Shown in pieces: positions 9,294 through 17,940 of a stretch of DNA of 64,000 nt; the first letter of the stretch is position 1, and every line of letters starts with the position of its first letter. Source of the DNA: Myroides profundi (lineage in GTDB: Bacteria; Bacteroidota; Bacteroidia; Flavobacteriales; Flavobacteriaceae). Position numbers and translations under genes: made by a program. The stretch spans positions 2,232,001-2,296,000 of the forward strand of contig NZ_CP010817.1 of assembly GCF_000833025.1 (NCBI RefSeq), read 5' to 3'. The notes beneath the pieces were generated by a model. That model did no database searches. It was not told the origin of the DNA and saw only the letters and a list, made by a program, of their open reading frames with translations.

Positions 9294-10119
9294 TTGTGGT
9301 ATTCTACTTTTAGCTTTCTCTTCATTTGCTCAAGAGAATACTGTAAAAGAAATAGAGACCACTACCCCGATTACTGATTCTTCAGAACAATCTCCTCATT
9401 ACTATCCTCAACGATATGGACTGCGTGTAGGAGTTGATTTGTTTAGAATTACGCGTTCATTCTATGATAACACCTATCAAGGTTTTGAAGTAGTCGGAGA
9501 TTATCGTCTTACTAAAAACTGGTATGCAGCAGCAGAGATAGGTCATGATAAGATGGATAGAGATGAGAGCAGCTATGGTTTTACAACCAATGGGAACTAC
9601 ATCCGTATAGGAGGTAACTATAACCTATACGAAAACTGGTTAGATAGAGAAGATATGATCTATGTAGGTTTTAGATACGGTTTTGCGACCTTCTCTCAAA
9701 CTCTTAATTGGTATCAGTCATATACTACTGACCCATATTTCCCTAAAGAAAGAATAGAAGTAGATCGAAAACAAAGTGGACTTAGTGCACACTGGGTAGA
9801 ATTTGTAGCAGGTATTAAAACAAGAGTATTTAGCAATGTCTTTATGGGATTCACCATGAGACTAAATGGGCTAGTGTCTCAGACACAACCTGATGATTTC
9901 GAAAACTTATATATTCCTGGTTATAACAAAAAACACAGTGGTAATATAGGAGTAGGATTTAATTATACCATCTCTTACTTATTCCCTCTATACAAGTCTA
10001 AGAAGGATAAGTTTGTTGTCCCTACTGAAGAAGAAACTAAGTTTGACCTAGAAGGAAACGCAATAGAACAAGCTGAGGATTTAAAAATGATTGAAAACAA
10101 TAAAAAGAAAAAGAAATAA
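9247..10119 (+). CDS. DUF6048 family protein, probable outer-membrane beta-barrel
   Basis: I place the start at the ATG at 9247, because from there the product (290 aa) begins with a normal signal peptide (MKFKIVKKHT... LLLAFSSFAQ). A longer upstream extension of the frame would bury the signal sequence. Residues about 55-250 alternate in the manner of membrane beta-strands (RYGLRVGVDLFRI, NYIRIGGNYNLY, MIYVGFRYGFATF), and a lysine-rich tail ends the protein. The family is conserved in flavobacteria beside DUF6452. The 47-base overlap with the upstream gene is unusually long. Function unknown. Confidence 0.83.
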   Translation: MKFKIVKKHTSKYIINCGILLLAFSSFAQENTVKEIETTTPITDSSEQSPHYYPQRYGLRVGVDLFRITRSFYDNTYQGFEVVGDYRLTKNWYAAAEIGHDKMDRDESSYGFTTNGNYIRIGGNYNLYENWLDREDMIYVGFRYGFATFSQTLNWYQSYTTDPYFPKERIEVDRKQSGLSAHWVEFVAGIKTRVFSNVFMGFTMRLNGLVSQTQPDDFENLYIPGYNKKHSGNIGVGFNYTISYLFPLYKSKKDKFVVPTEEETKFDLEGNAIEQAEDLKMIENNKKKKK

Positions 10120-10139
10120 TCTTCTTCTGAACAATATAT

Positions 10140-10170
10140 AAAAAAGCCCCGATAGAGATCGGGGCTTTGT
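10140..10170. terminator. Bidirectional terminator
   Basis: AAAGCCCCGAT / ATCGGGGCTTT hairpin with A- and T-runs on either side, between convergent genes ending at 10119 and 10176. Confidence 0.85.
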
Positions 10171-10175
10171 ATTTT

Positions 10176-10721
10176 TTATAGTCTATTGAATAACTTCGGA
10201 TAATTAGTCACTAAGCCATCTGTATCTACTTCTATCGTAGACTCGAAATCACTCCACAAGTTTTTATAGTGATAAGTGGTTTCAGATAGTCTCTCATAAC
10301 GCTGTACTACTCTAGTAAAACGCTCTTCTATAGGATTAATATACAACACTGCTATTTCCTTAGACTCTCCTATCGCTAAGTTAAGTCTATTAATAGGTAA
10401 TGCATTCGTAAAAGGTGTCACAGAAATATCTATATCTAAACAATCGTGTAACTCTGGATGCTCTTGTTCATCTATAATCCATTGATTATTTAGTTTATAC
10501 CCATGTATAGTATAGTGCTTATGCCCTACTTTACAAGTGATATCAAAGAATCTAGTCTCCCATCTCTGGTCTACGACTACCTGATACTCTGCACCATATA
10601 CTTGGTTATTCTTATTTCCTACTAATTCCCCTTTACAGTGAATTGTCTCTTCTTTATCAATCAAGACACATTTCTCTATTGAAAGATTATCGATACCTGT
10701 CCAGACTATATTTCTCTCCAT
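10176..10721 (-). CDS. Putative glycolipid-binding protein (PF06475 family)
   Basis: 181-aa cytoplasmic protein. Its C-terminal half carries the hallmarks of the PF06475 family (Pseudomonas PA1994 type): DCLDIDISVTPFTNALPINR near residue 92, VQRYERL near 137 and VDTDGLVTNYPKLFNRL at the end. The family name comes from structural similarity to lipoprotein-localisation folds; a lipid or glycolipid ligand has been proposed but is not well established. One base separates it from the methyltransferase gene upstream, so they form an operon. No signal peptide is seen. Confidence 0.85.
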   Translation of the reverse strand: MERNIVWTGIDNLSIEKCVLIDKEETIHCKGELVGNKNNQVYGAEYQVVVDQRWETRFFDITCKVGHKHYTIHGYKLNNQWIIDEQEHPELHDCLDIDISVTPFTNALPINRLNLAIGESKEIAVLYINPIEERFTRVVQRYERLSETTYHYKNLWSDFESTIEVDTDGLVTNYPKLFNRL

Positions 10722-10722
10722 A

Positions 10723-11514
10723 CTATTGAAGTTTAATTGCTACTGTCGCTATAAATGTAGGTAGATAATGATCTACTACAAACCTTGGATTAGGTTGAAA
10801 AGCTTCTTCGTATTCCTTAATCAGAAAACCTGCTTTTAACTGTCCTCCTATTAAATCTTGAAGACTATGTCCGAAGACGAAAGCCTCCTCTTTATTTCTT
10901 TTTTCTTCTATCTGAGCCTGTGTCATATCTGTCAAGTCCGCATAAGGAATCTTATACATCGGCTTCACAATCCCCTCTACTGTATACTTAGGATCTCTAT
11001 CATGTATAAATATTACAGGGTTATAAAAGCTACTGATTAGTCGTCCACCCTTGTCCAACACGCGATAACACTCTCTCCAGATCTTCGTCACATCACTTAC
11101 ATAGTGATTCGATATCGGATGTACAATAATGTCAAAACTATTGTCTGCGAACATCTCTAGATTCGTCATATCCCCTTCTACAGTTGTCAAATCTAAATTA
11201 TCTCTAAGTGCTACTTGTTTATCCTTATTAAGTTGCTCTGTAGATAAATCTAACACAGTTACCTTACCTCCTATAGCTGCTAAAATAGGTGCTTGTTGTC
11301 CTCCAGCAGATGCTAGACATAATACACGCTTCCCTTTTACCTCTCCTAACCATTGTTTATCTATTGGAGTTGGCAACACATATAATTCCCATTCACCTTC
11401 TTTAGCTTTTGCTACTGTCTCTGCACTTACAGGCATAGACCATTGCTGATTAGCTAACGCCTGTTTATCCCAAGACTTCTTATTGTGTTCTAAATACTCT
11501 TTACTCTTCGTCAT
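10723..11514 (-). CDS. Class I SAM-dependent methyltransferase
   Basis: 263-aa methyltransferase of the Methyltransf_11 type. The SAM-binding glycine motif is VLCLASAGGQQAPI near residue 64, the acidic residue after strand 2 is in VTVLDLS near 85, and the post-II motif is DIIVHPISNHYVSDV near 130. The substrate cannot be read from the sequence. It is followed after one base by the PF06475 gene and preceded by an exonuclease gene on the same strand 12 bases away, so all three are probably one transcript. Confidence 0.88.
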   Translation of the reverse strand: MTKSKEYLEHNKKSWDKQALANQQWSMPVSAETVAKAKEGEWELYVLPTPIDKQWLGEVKGKRVLCLASAGGQQAPILAAIGGKVTVLDLSTEQLNKDKQVALRDNLDLTTVEGDMTNLEMFADNSFDIIVHPISNHYVSDVTKIWRECYRVLDKGGRLISSFYNPVIFIHDRDPKYTVEGIVKPMYKIPYADLTDMTQAQIEEKRNKEEAFVFGHSLQDLIGGQLKAGFLIKEYEEAFQPNPRFVVDHYLPTFIATVAIKLQ

Positions 11515-11526
11515 AATTTGCTATTA

Positions 11527-12012
11527 TTAAATTAGACCTCCTTGCTTTAAATATTGATCAAACAATATTCCGCATACTTTAGCATCACTAAGAGCATCGT
11601 GGTGATTTAATGCAAGATTATACTTCTCAGCCAAAGAAGCTAACCCTTTTTTATACAATCTATAAGTACAATGCTTCTCGTATTCAGGCACAGCCAAGTT
11701 ATAATACTCTAATGTCTTCTCTAAGACTGGAAAGTCAAAGCCAAAGCCATTATGTGCTACTACATTCTGAAATTGTATAAAGGGTAATATCTTATGCCAA
11801 ACTTCTTCGAATGTAGGTGCATACTGTGTATCTTCTGGTGTGATACCGTGTACGTCAATAAATTTACTCCAATAAACATTCTGAGGAGGTTGTACAAGAA
11901 TGTTTAAGGAATCTACTATAATTCCGTTCTCAAATACAACTAAGCCAACTTGGCAAATACTATTGCGCTGAGGCTGAGCTGTCTCAAAATCTATAGCTGT
12001 AAATTTATTCAT
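11527..12012 (-). CDS. 3'-5' exonuclease, DnaQ/DEDDh family
   Basis: 161-aa single-domain DEDDh exonuclease. Exo I is AIDFETA (Asp8, Glu10), Exo II is VVAHNGFGFD (Asp near 99), and Exo III is HHDALSDAK with His near 137 and Asp near 142. It hydrolyses DNA or RNA ends with two metal ions; as a free-standing domain it could act in repair or as an oligonucleotidase rather than as a replication proofreader. First gene of a likely three-gene minus-strand operon. Confidence 0.9.
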   Translation of the reverse strand: MNKFTAIDFETAQPQRNSICQVGLVVFENGIIVDSLNILVQPPQNVYWSKFIDVHGITPEDTQYAPTFEEVWHKILPFIQFQNVVAHNGFGFDFPVLEKTLEYYNLAVPEYEKHCTYRLYKKGLASLAEKYNLALNHHDALSDAKVCGILFDQYLKQGGLI

Positions 12013-12233
12013 CGAAGTATTGTAATCATAATAGCTAAGGTAGTCTTTTTTGATGATAATCTATTAGCCTACTTACAAAAAACATCACTTTGCTAAGTTT
12101 TTTAGCTAATCTTTTAGATTTAATCTATTAAATTATAGTTCACATACAGGCATAAAAAAACGACTATAATGTATATAGTCATTCTCTATCAAAATATTTA
12201 TTGTATCTTACTCTTATTAAATCACTTACTACG

Positions 12234-12506
12234 ATGAACAAGCACTTTATTACCTATGCAATTATATTTAGTATCATTGGTCTAAGTATTTTTTCTATTT
12301 ACAAAAAGACTCAAAATCAAGCATTTATTAATCAATTTATTTCCACACATAGTGCGTCTATAAAAGAGATTAATTATTTTGACTTAGGGCTATACACCTC
12401 TCTTAAACTAAAAGATCATCATGGCAACCAAGTAGACTTCTCTTGCTGTTTCGCTGATTTTGAAAAGCTTACACATGCAGCAACCGCACATTTACTTAAA
12501 GAATAA
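12234..12506 (+). CDS. Small membrane-anchored hypothetical protein
   Basis: 90 aa from the ATG at 12234; an upstream TTG in frame adds only 11 unlikely residues. One N-terminal hydrophobic segment (residues 7-22) is followed by a short soluble domain with a vicinal Cys-Cys pair (DFSCCFADF). I recognise no family. It stands alone between minus-strand genes. The gene is modestly supported by its hydrophobic N-terminus and coding-like composition. Confidence 0.55.
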   Translation: MNKHFITYAIIFSIIGLSIFSIYKKTQNQAFINQFISTHSASIKEINYFDLGLYTSLKLKDHHGNQVDFSCCFADFEKLTHAATAHLLKE

Positions 12507-12512
12507 CTTGAA

Positions 12513-13049
12513 TCACTTTATCTTTTTCTGAATAACCTCTAACCACGTTTTTCTATCATTGACCACAAATACACATCGGTCTGTGGCAGTCTGTACTTCT
12601 ATTCCATTATTAAGCAACCACATCACTCTACAAGGCTTGATCGTCTTAATATCTTCAAAAGGAATACGCACTGTACTCTTCTGTATATTAAACTTATGAG
12701 AGTGAAACACTAAGGTGTCTTCTGTCAAGCCTAGTTTACCCCCTAAGGCTTCTTTACCTAAAAACATATTAGCTACTCCGTATACTTCTAGCTCTTCTCC
12801 TTCTGCTAATGGTATTTGTAGCTTTAGTTCCACTCTTTTGGTCAAGGTCTTAATAGCGTAATACATCAATACAGATAGTACAATACTATACACCAACCCT
12901 TTTAAAAGATAGTTTTCCCAACTTTTAATAGCTCCATCGAATAACCAATCAAAAAGAAGCATTATCAACACATATACTGTAAAGAAGAAAACTAGTATTG
13001 TTATCTTATCACTATTACTTATACCTATTGTATCATTTCCTATTTTCAT
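12513..13049 (-). CDS. Membrane protein with PH-like/GRAM-like C-terminal domain
   Basis: 178-aa protein with two transmembrane helices (about residues 14-38 and 48-66) and a soluble beta-rich C-terminus (GLTEDTLVFHSHKFN, IPFEDIKTIKP) similar in pattern to bacterial PH or GRAM domains. I do not recognise a named family with confidence. It starts 29 bases after another membrane-protein gene on the same strand, and the two probably form an operon. Function unknown. Confidence 0.7.
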   Translation of the reverse strand: MKIGNDTIGISNSDKITILVFFFTVYVLIMLLFDWLFDGAIKSWENYLLKGLVYSIVLSVLMYYAIKTLTKRVELKLQIPLAEGEELEVYGVANMFLGKEALGGKLGLTEDTLVFHSHKFNIQKSTVRIPFEDIKTIKPCRVMWLLNNGIEVQTATDRCVFVVNDRKTWLEVIQKKIK

Positions 13050-13078
13050 AACATTTATTTCTATATTATTTAAACCAT

Positions 13079-13747
13079 CTAATATCTATAGTAAATATAC
13101 AATATAAACAAGATCTGTATCCCTACTAAGGCATAAAACATCCATAGCCCAGGAAGTAACGCTAAAGGGTTAAAACGAAGTGTTGTCAATTGTTGTAACA
13201 AGGTAGAAGGCCCATTACCTAATTTAGCATTTGAAAGGACGTAGTTTGTCGTTTTTCGTTGTACCATACCCGCTACATGATTATCTTCATTAAGTGCTAT
13301 TAGCTCTCTCTGTATCGCTTCTTTATCAGGTTGGCTTCCAAACAGTGTAGGCTTTTTCTGATGTAGATATTCCATCAACTGAGCCACGTAATTGGTAATA
13401 AATACACTTCCTTGCTTCTCCCATAATAAAGAGATTGCCTTCTGAATAGCATATTTATTAGCTACATAGAAATAGGCGATAATCATCACAACTTGTAGAA
13501 GAAAGATAATAATCACAGAATAGTTTATATCGCTAAAAAAGGCTGTGAAGTTATCCCAAAAGCCTCGTGCCTCACTTCCTTTTCTCAACTGATAAATCTT
13601 ACTCATCGAATAGAAAAAAATCCAAAGAGACAAAAATACACCTACCGCCATCATGCCTAGCCATCGAATCAAACATATAAACACGATTCTAAATGACTTA
13701 AGGCCTTGTTTTCCTACTGCTACTCCTTTATCTAATACCTTCTTCAT
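13079..13747 (-). CDS. Hypothetical multi-pass membrane protein
   Basis: 222 aa from the ATG at 13747; the frame is open further to a TTG at 13786, but the ATG gives a basic start (MKKVLDKG) directly before the first helix. Three to four hydrophobic helices are visible, about residues 22-46, 73-96 and 198-220. The loop between helices 2 and 3 is polar and probably cytoplasmic. No family recognised. It precedes the PH-like membrane protein, with which it may form a complex. Confidence 0.65.
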   Translation of the reverse strand: MKKVLDKGVAVGKQGLKSFRIVFICLIRWLGMMAVGVFLSLWIFFYSMSKIYQLRKGSEARGFWDNFTAFFSDINYSVIIIFLLQVVMIIAYFYVANKYAIQKAISLLWEKQGSVFITNYVAQLMEYLHQKKPTLFGSQPDKEAIQRELIALNEDNHVAGMVQRKTTNYVLSNAKLGNGPSTLLQQLTTLRFNPLALLPGLWMFYALVGIQILFILYIYYRY

Positions 13748-13806
13748 TTTTTTATTTAAAAGTACTGAGTATTCCCTAAAAGACAAAAAATAATTAGTGC
13801 CGAAAC

Positions 13807-13846
13807 TAAAAAAGCTACCTGATTACGTAGATAGCCTTTATATATA
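13807..13846 (-). terminator. Terminator repeat, copy 1
   Basis: Hairpin read on the minus strand (AAAGGCTATCT...AGGTAGCTTTT), directly after the broken toxin gene. It is the first of three near-identical terminators (see 14522 and 15742). Confidence 0.75.
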
Positions 13847-13849
13847 ATG

Positions 13850-14137
13850 TTATTTGAATAACTCGGCATGAGAACCTATCCGAACTAATATAATTTCTTT
13901 ATTTAGTTCATCTTGTTGTCAAATTAAGAGTAAGTCAGGTAATATATGACATTCCCAGTGATCTTTATAATTACCTATCAGAAGGTGAGGTCTCATCTTC
14001 TTTGGTACTAAAGAAACACCTCCTTCTAAAAGGTATTTAAATACCGTTGTCGTTTTTTCAAGTGCTTTAGCATTGTTTTGAATCTTCTTAAAGTCTTTTT
14101 TAAACTTACTGGAATATGTCAATTGATAAGCACTCAT
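13850..14137 (-). pseudogene. YafQ/RelE-family toxin with in-frame nonsense codon
   Basis: Reading from the ATG at 14137 gives a YafQ-type toxin (FKKDFKKIQ, LIGNYKDHWECHILPDLLLI) that stops at a TGA at 13919-13921 after 72 residues. The same frame continues past the TGA for 22 more codons to a TAA at 13850 and encodes the missing family C-terminus, including VRIGSHAELF, which aligns with the catalytic GTHAALF of E. coli YafQ. The TGA sits where a TGG would restore the protein. So the ribonuclease lost its C-terminal active-site His by one point mutation, unless the base is an assembly error. The antitoxin gene upstream is intact. Confidence 0.85.
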
Positions 14138-14148
14138 TACTAACTAAA

Positions 14149-14403
14149 TTAATCTCTCATTAAATCATTTAACAAATCATGAGTATTGTCAAAACGTTTT
14201 GATGACATTTTTTCTTTCTGTGCATCCTCTATAGCTTGAATCGTTTCTTCATTAAGTTCGTGAAAATGTATAGCTTCAGCTAATGTTTTCTCTATAAAGT
14301 TATTAATGCTTTTATTTTCTTTTTTAGCTAACATTTCAATATAATTGTATAAATCATTATCAAGGCGTAAAGAAGTTGTTTTTTTAAAATTCAATGTATT
14401 CAT
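14149..14403 (-). CDS. Antitoxin, ribbon-helix-helix (RelB/DinJ-like)
   Basis: 84-aa protein whose N-terminus (TTSLRLDNDLYNYIEMLAKK) reads as a ribbon-helix-helix DNA-binding domain. The rest is an acidic helical tail ending in DLLNDLMRD, typical of the toxin-binding part of RelB-like antitoxins. It lies 11 bases before the YafQ-type toxin gene, the usual antitoxin-first order. Because the toxin is interrupted, this may now be an orphan antitoxin acting only as an autorepressor. Confidence 0.8.
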   Translation of the reverse strand: MNTLNFKKTTSLRLDNDLYNYIEMLAKKENKSINNFIEKTLAEAIHFHELNEETIQAIEDAQKEKMSSKRFDNTHDLLNDLMRD

Positions 14404-14521
14404 ACTACTATCAGTTTATATACAAAAGTAATCATTAATACTTTATAAACAGCAGTATTTTAACACATTAACCATTCCTCCTAAAAAAACAACAGACCTC
14501 CTCTAACCTATACTCCTAACT

Positions 14522-14560
14522 AAAAAGGCTACCTGATTACGCAGATAGCCTTTATATATT
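14522..14560 (-). terminator. Terminator repeat, copy 2
   Basis: Hairpin AAAGGCTATCTGCGTAATC... on the minus strand with T-rich tail, eight bases after the stop of the gene at 14568. Nearly identical in sequence to the copies at 13807 and 15742. Confidence 0.8.
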
Positions 14561-14567
14561 GTTTATT

Positions 14568-15272
14568 TTATTTAAACGTCTCTATACTAAAAGAAGCTTC
14601 TGGCGAATCTATTGATGACATATTCTGTACGTTATTGCGTTGTACATAGTTATTCACTTCACTAGCATTGACTACTCTATCTTGATTAATAGAGACCTTG
14701 TCATCCTTACTGTTTAGCTTAATCCATGCATAGTTATTCACTAAGTAATACCCTCCATCTACCTCAAAAAACACATGGTTGTTATTGGCTCTTAACTTTG
14801 CAATCTTATTATTCAAGATACTTCTAGCCTTTACTTTATCATTAAAATAACTCTCTACAACAGCAGTAGTCACCTCACCTTTATGAAGGTATAATTCAGA
14901 GAAACTCCCTCCTTTAGATGATTTTCGCTTTTGTAAAGCAAAGTACATAACAGGGTTTTTCTCATTGTCCTCTCCCCAATTATCATTTTGCCTAAAAGTA
15001 GAATACTCTTCTTTCTTTAAATTCAACGAAAATTTAAACCCTTCTTTACTAGTAGAATGGACAGTGACTTCATAATATCCCTCGTCATTTGTAGTTGCTA
15101 ATGTTTTTTTATTTTCATTTGTAATCTTGACATTAGCCAGAGGTAATAAAGTCTCACTATCGACTACTAATCCGACAATTTTTCTAGCTTTAGGCTCTGT
15201 ATTATTAGCCATACTTAGACTACAGTTGGTCAAAATAAGTAGAGTAAGTAGAAAGTTCTTGAATACTTTCAT
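14568..15272 (-). CDS. Secreted protein with carboxypeptidase-regulatory-like domain
   Basis: 234-aa exported protein with signal peptide (MKVFKNFLLTLLILTNCS...). Residues about 30-115 form a CarboxypepD_reg-like beta-sandwich: GLVVDSETLLPLANVKI and TTNDEGYYEVTV, as found at the N-terminus of TonB receptors and in free-standing Bacteroidota proteins. The rest (FSELYLHKGEVTTAVVESYF onward) is not recognised. A Cys in the signal region is not in a good lipobox. Single gene bounded by terminator copies 2 and 3. Envelope function inferred. Confidence 0.75.
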   Translation of the reverse strand: MKVFKNFLLTLLILTNCSLSMANNTEPKARKIVGLVVDSETLLPLANVKITNENKKTLATTNDEGYYEVTVHSTSKEGFKFSLNLKKEEYSTFRQNDNWGEDNEKNPVMYFALQKRKSSKGGSFSELYLHKGEVTTAVVESYFNDKVKARSILNNKIAKLRANNNHVFFEVDGGYYLVNNYAWIKLNSKDDKVSINQDRVVNASEVNNYVQRNNVQNMSSIDSPEASFSIETFK

Positions 15273-15741
15273 ATCATTTTATTTAGTTGGTTGTTACGTT
15301 ACAAGTATTAGAATGTTGCTGCACCCTTTGTATAGTTTTGTATACTTCGATCTACCTTAGCCTGCTATGCATTTATATAAAATATCTTGTAGTTTAGCCT
15401 AATTCATATAGATCAGATTATATCTAAACACAATAACACCAATTACATACCAAATAACCTATTATCCATAAACACCAATACAACAACCATTTACAAAAAA
15501 AGTTATCTTACCTATGTTCATTATCGGACAGTTATTTTATGAAAACGAACAGTCACTCTCCCTTTATTCAGTCATATAAATACTTAGCGTATAATTCATT
15601 TGGTATAATAAATAAGTAATTGAGACGTCAATCCATATTCACTCCGTTATTTTATACCATTTAACGGACTCACATCGGACTCAAAACGGACACATTCAAA
15701 AGCAATCTCTTAAAACACTACTATAAAACTCTTCATAAACT
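15273..15741. other. Intergenic region without recognisable gene
   Basis: About 470 AT-rich bases with no convincing frame. The tetramer-plus motif CGGAC recurs four times (near 15525, 15663, 15674 and 15687), and CCGTTA / TAACGG form a short inverted repeat near 15642-15665. A promoter for the downstream minus-strand gene must lie near 15280-15330, but no clean -7 match was found. Confidence 0.4.
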
Positions 15742-15780
15742 AAAAAAGGCTACCTGATTACTCAGATAGCCTTTATATAT
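15742..15780 (-). terminator. Terminator repeat, copy 3 (fabG terminator)
   Basis: Hairpin AAAGGCTATCTGAGTAATC... followed by a T-rich tail, 17 bases after the fabG stop; third copy of the same terminator sequence. Confidence 0.82.
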
Positions 15781-15796
15781 GGTTATGTGTTCACTC

Positions 15797-16543
15797 TTAA
15801 GTAAGCATTCCACCATCTACATTAATCACTTGACCAGTGATATAAGCAGACATATCAGAACCTAAGAATACACAAGTATTTGCGATATCTTCTGGAGTAC
15901 CTCCACGTTTTAATGGAATAGCATCTCTCCATCCTTTTACTACATCTTCAGGAAGTTTACCAGTCATCTCTGTTTCGATAAATCCAGGAGCAACAACGTT
16001 ACAACGGATATTACGAGAACCTAACTCTAATGCGATAGATTTAGAGAATCCGATAACTCCAGCTTTAGAAGCAGCATAGTTCGCTTGTCCAGCGTTTCCT
16101 TTTACTCCTACTACAGAACTCATATTGATAATAGACCCTTTTCTGTTTTTAAGCATTGTGCGTTGAACAGCTTTCGTCATATTAAATACAGACTTCAAGT
16201 TCACTTCAATTACAGCATCAAAATCTGCCTCAGACATTCTCATTAATAAGTTATCTTTAGTAATACCAGCGTTATTAACTAAAATATCAATGTTTCCGAA
16301 TTCTTTTAAAATCTCTTCTACCAATTGTTCTGCTGCTGTATATTCAGCTGCATTTGATTGATATCCTTTTGCCTTAACACCTAAAGCTGTTAATTCTTGC
16401 TCTAATTCTACAGCTGCTTGAGCAGAAGAACTATATGTGAATGCAACACTTGCTCCTTGTTGAGCATATGCTAAAGCTACTCCTCTACCGATTCCTCTTG
16501 TAGCACCAGTGATAATAGCGATTTTACCTTCTAATAATTTCAT
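15797..16543 (-). CDS. fabG: 3-oxoacyl-[acyl-carrier-protein] reductase FabG
   Basis: NADPH-dependent reduction of 3-oxoacyl-ACP in fatty-acid elongation. The SDR cofactor motif is TGATRGIGRG near residue 11, NNAG lies near residue 88, and the catalytic Ser, Tyr and Lys are in INMSSVVG and ANYAASKAG (about 140-158). From the ATG at 16543 the protein has 248 aa, the family's usual length; an in-frame TTG 12 codons upstream is not needed. A consensus promoter lies upstream (16577-16584). Monocistronic, ended by terminator copy 3. Confidence 0.94.
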   Translation of the reverse strand: MKLLEGKIAIITGATRGIGRGVALAYAQQGASVAFTYSSSAQAAVELEQELTALGVKAKGYQSNAAEYTAAEQLVEEILKEFGNIDILVNNAGITKDNLLMRMSEADFDAVIEVNLKSVFNMTKAVQRTMLKNRKGSIINMSSVVGVKGNAGQANYAASKAGVIGFSKSIALELGSRNIRCNVVAPGFIETEMTGKLPEDVVKGWRDAIPLKRGGTPEDIANTCVFLGSDMSAYITGQVINVDGGMLT

Positions 16544-16576
16544 GTGTAAATCCAATTTTTGTATTTGAACCGAGGA

Positions 16577-16584
16577 CAAATATA
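16577..16584 (-). promoter_or_regulatory. -7 promoter element of fabG
   Basis: Minus-strand TATATTTG, an exact TAnnTTTG match, 33 bases before the fabG ATG. Confidence 0.6.
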
Positions 16585-16611
16585 AACAATTTGTATTTTC
16601 TCACGCCCCTT

Positions 16612-17913
16612 TTATGCTGTTTGTGTACTTTTTCTCAAAAAAATCATATAAGTTAACGTGATAATCAACAGAGCAACAAAGTAATACGAATATTTCATCA
16701 AATCTAGATAATCTATCTGTCCATTAGTAAAACTTAGTAAGATCAGTATCTGTGCTCCATAAGGTAAGATTCCTTGAATAATACAAGCGAAAATATCTAA
16801 TATAGAAGCAACACGTGGTCTGTCTAATTCATACTCTGTAGCAATATCTCTAGCTAGATTACCTGCTACCAAGATAGAAACTGTATTATTAGCTAAGCAC
16901 ACTCCTATCGATGACACTAATCCTGCGATACCGAACTCAGCCCCTTTAGGAGATTTCATCAGCTTCTTCATTTGCTTTAACAGCCATTGAATACCCCCCT
17001 GATCTTCTACCATCTTCGCTAAACCTCCTGTCAACATAGACAATAAGAATATCTCATTCATAGAAACAAAGCCTTCATACGTCAAATTAGCAAAACCTAA
17101 TACATCAAAATCTGCTTGAACAAGCCCAATAATTCCCGCTACCAAAATACTGATAAATAAAGCTACGAATACTTGTACCCCTACTAAGGCTAGTACGATA
17201 ATTAATATATAAGGGATAATTACCCAGAAATTACTTGTATCACCTAGTTCTAAAGCTACATCTGTAGCCCCTCCGCTCATAAAGAACAAACCTACTATCG
17301 TGATTAAAGCCGCAGGTAATGCTAATTTAAAGTTGGCTCTAAACTTATCTTTCATTTCACACCCCACCGTTTGTGTAGCTGTAATCGTTGTATCTGATAT
17401 AATAGAAAGGTTATCCCCAAACATCGCACCTCCTAATAGTGTTCCACATAGTAACCCCATAGACGAACCTGACTTCTCAGCCAACCCGACTACAATAGGC
17501 CCTAAAGCTACAATAGTTCCAACTGAGGTACCAATCGCTAAAGATAAAAAACAAGCAATTACAAAGATTCCAATAGCTAGATATTCTATTGGTACCACAC
17601 TAAGTCCCATATTTACCATCGTGTCTACTCCTCCTATAGCTTTAGTCACTGCCGCAAAGGCTCCTGCTAATAAATAGATGATACACATCGTGATAATCTT
17701 ACTATCTCCACATCCATGGATAAGAGAGATAACCTTCTCTTGCATCGGTGTTTTATAAAATAGTAAAAATGCAGATATCACTCCGACAGATATTGCTATA
17801 GGAGATGGCATTTTATAAAAATCACCTAATAGTATACCTGAGCCTAAAAAGATGGCAATAAAAATAAAAAAAGGAATAAAAGTGTAAAACTTGTTATCTG
17901 ACATAGCTTTCAT
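16612..17913 (-). CDS. NhaC-family transporter, probable methionine uptake (MetT-like)
   Basis: 433-aa inner-membrane protein with about 11-12 helices and NhaC-superfamily landmarks (LSLAIGTSVGTIVALGPI near 125, GAMFGDNLSIISDTTI near 160, LANNTVSILVAGNLA near 340). Annotation by homology alone would be Na+/H+ antiporter. A SAM-I/IV-type riboswitch in its leader argues that it belongs to methionine metabolism: the MetT branch of NhaC-like proteins was proposed as methionine transporters from the same kind of regulation in other bacteria. The start could be 17913 or the ATG at 17904. Family certain; substrate inferred from the leader. Confidence 0.88.
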   Translation of the reverse strand: MKAMSDNKFYTFIPFFIFIAIFLGSGILLGDFYKMPSPIAISVGVISAFLLFYKTPMQEKVISLIHGCGDSKIITMCIIYLLAGAFAAVTKAIGGVDTMVNMGLSVVPIEYLAIGIFVIACFLSLAIGTSVGTIVALGPIVVGLAEKSGSSMGLLCGTLLGGAMFGDNLSIISDTTITATQTVGCEMKDKFRANFKLALPAALITIVGLFFMSGGATDVALELGDTSNFWVIIPYILIIVLALVGVQVFVALFISILVAGIIGLVQADFDVLGFANLTYEGFVSMNEIFLLSMLTGGLAKMVEDQGGIQWLLKQMKKLMKSPKGAEFGIAGLVSSIGVCLANNTVSILVAGNLARDIATEYELDRPRVASILDIFACIIQGILPYGAQILILLSFTNGQIDYLDLMKYSYYFVALLIITLTYMIFLRKSTQTA

Positions 17914-17940
17914 TTAATAATAATGTTATTACAAATAATT

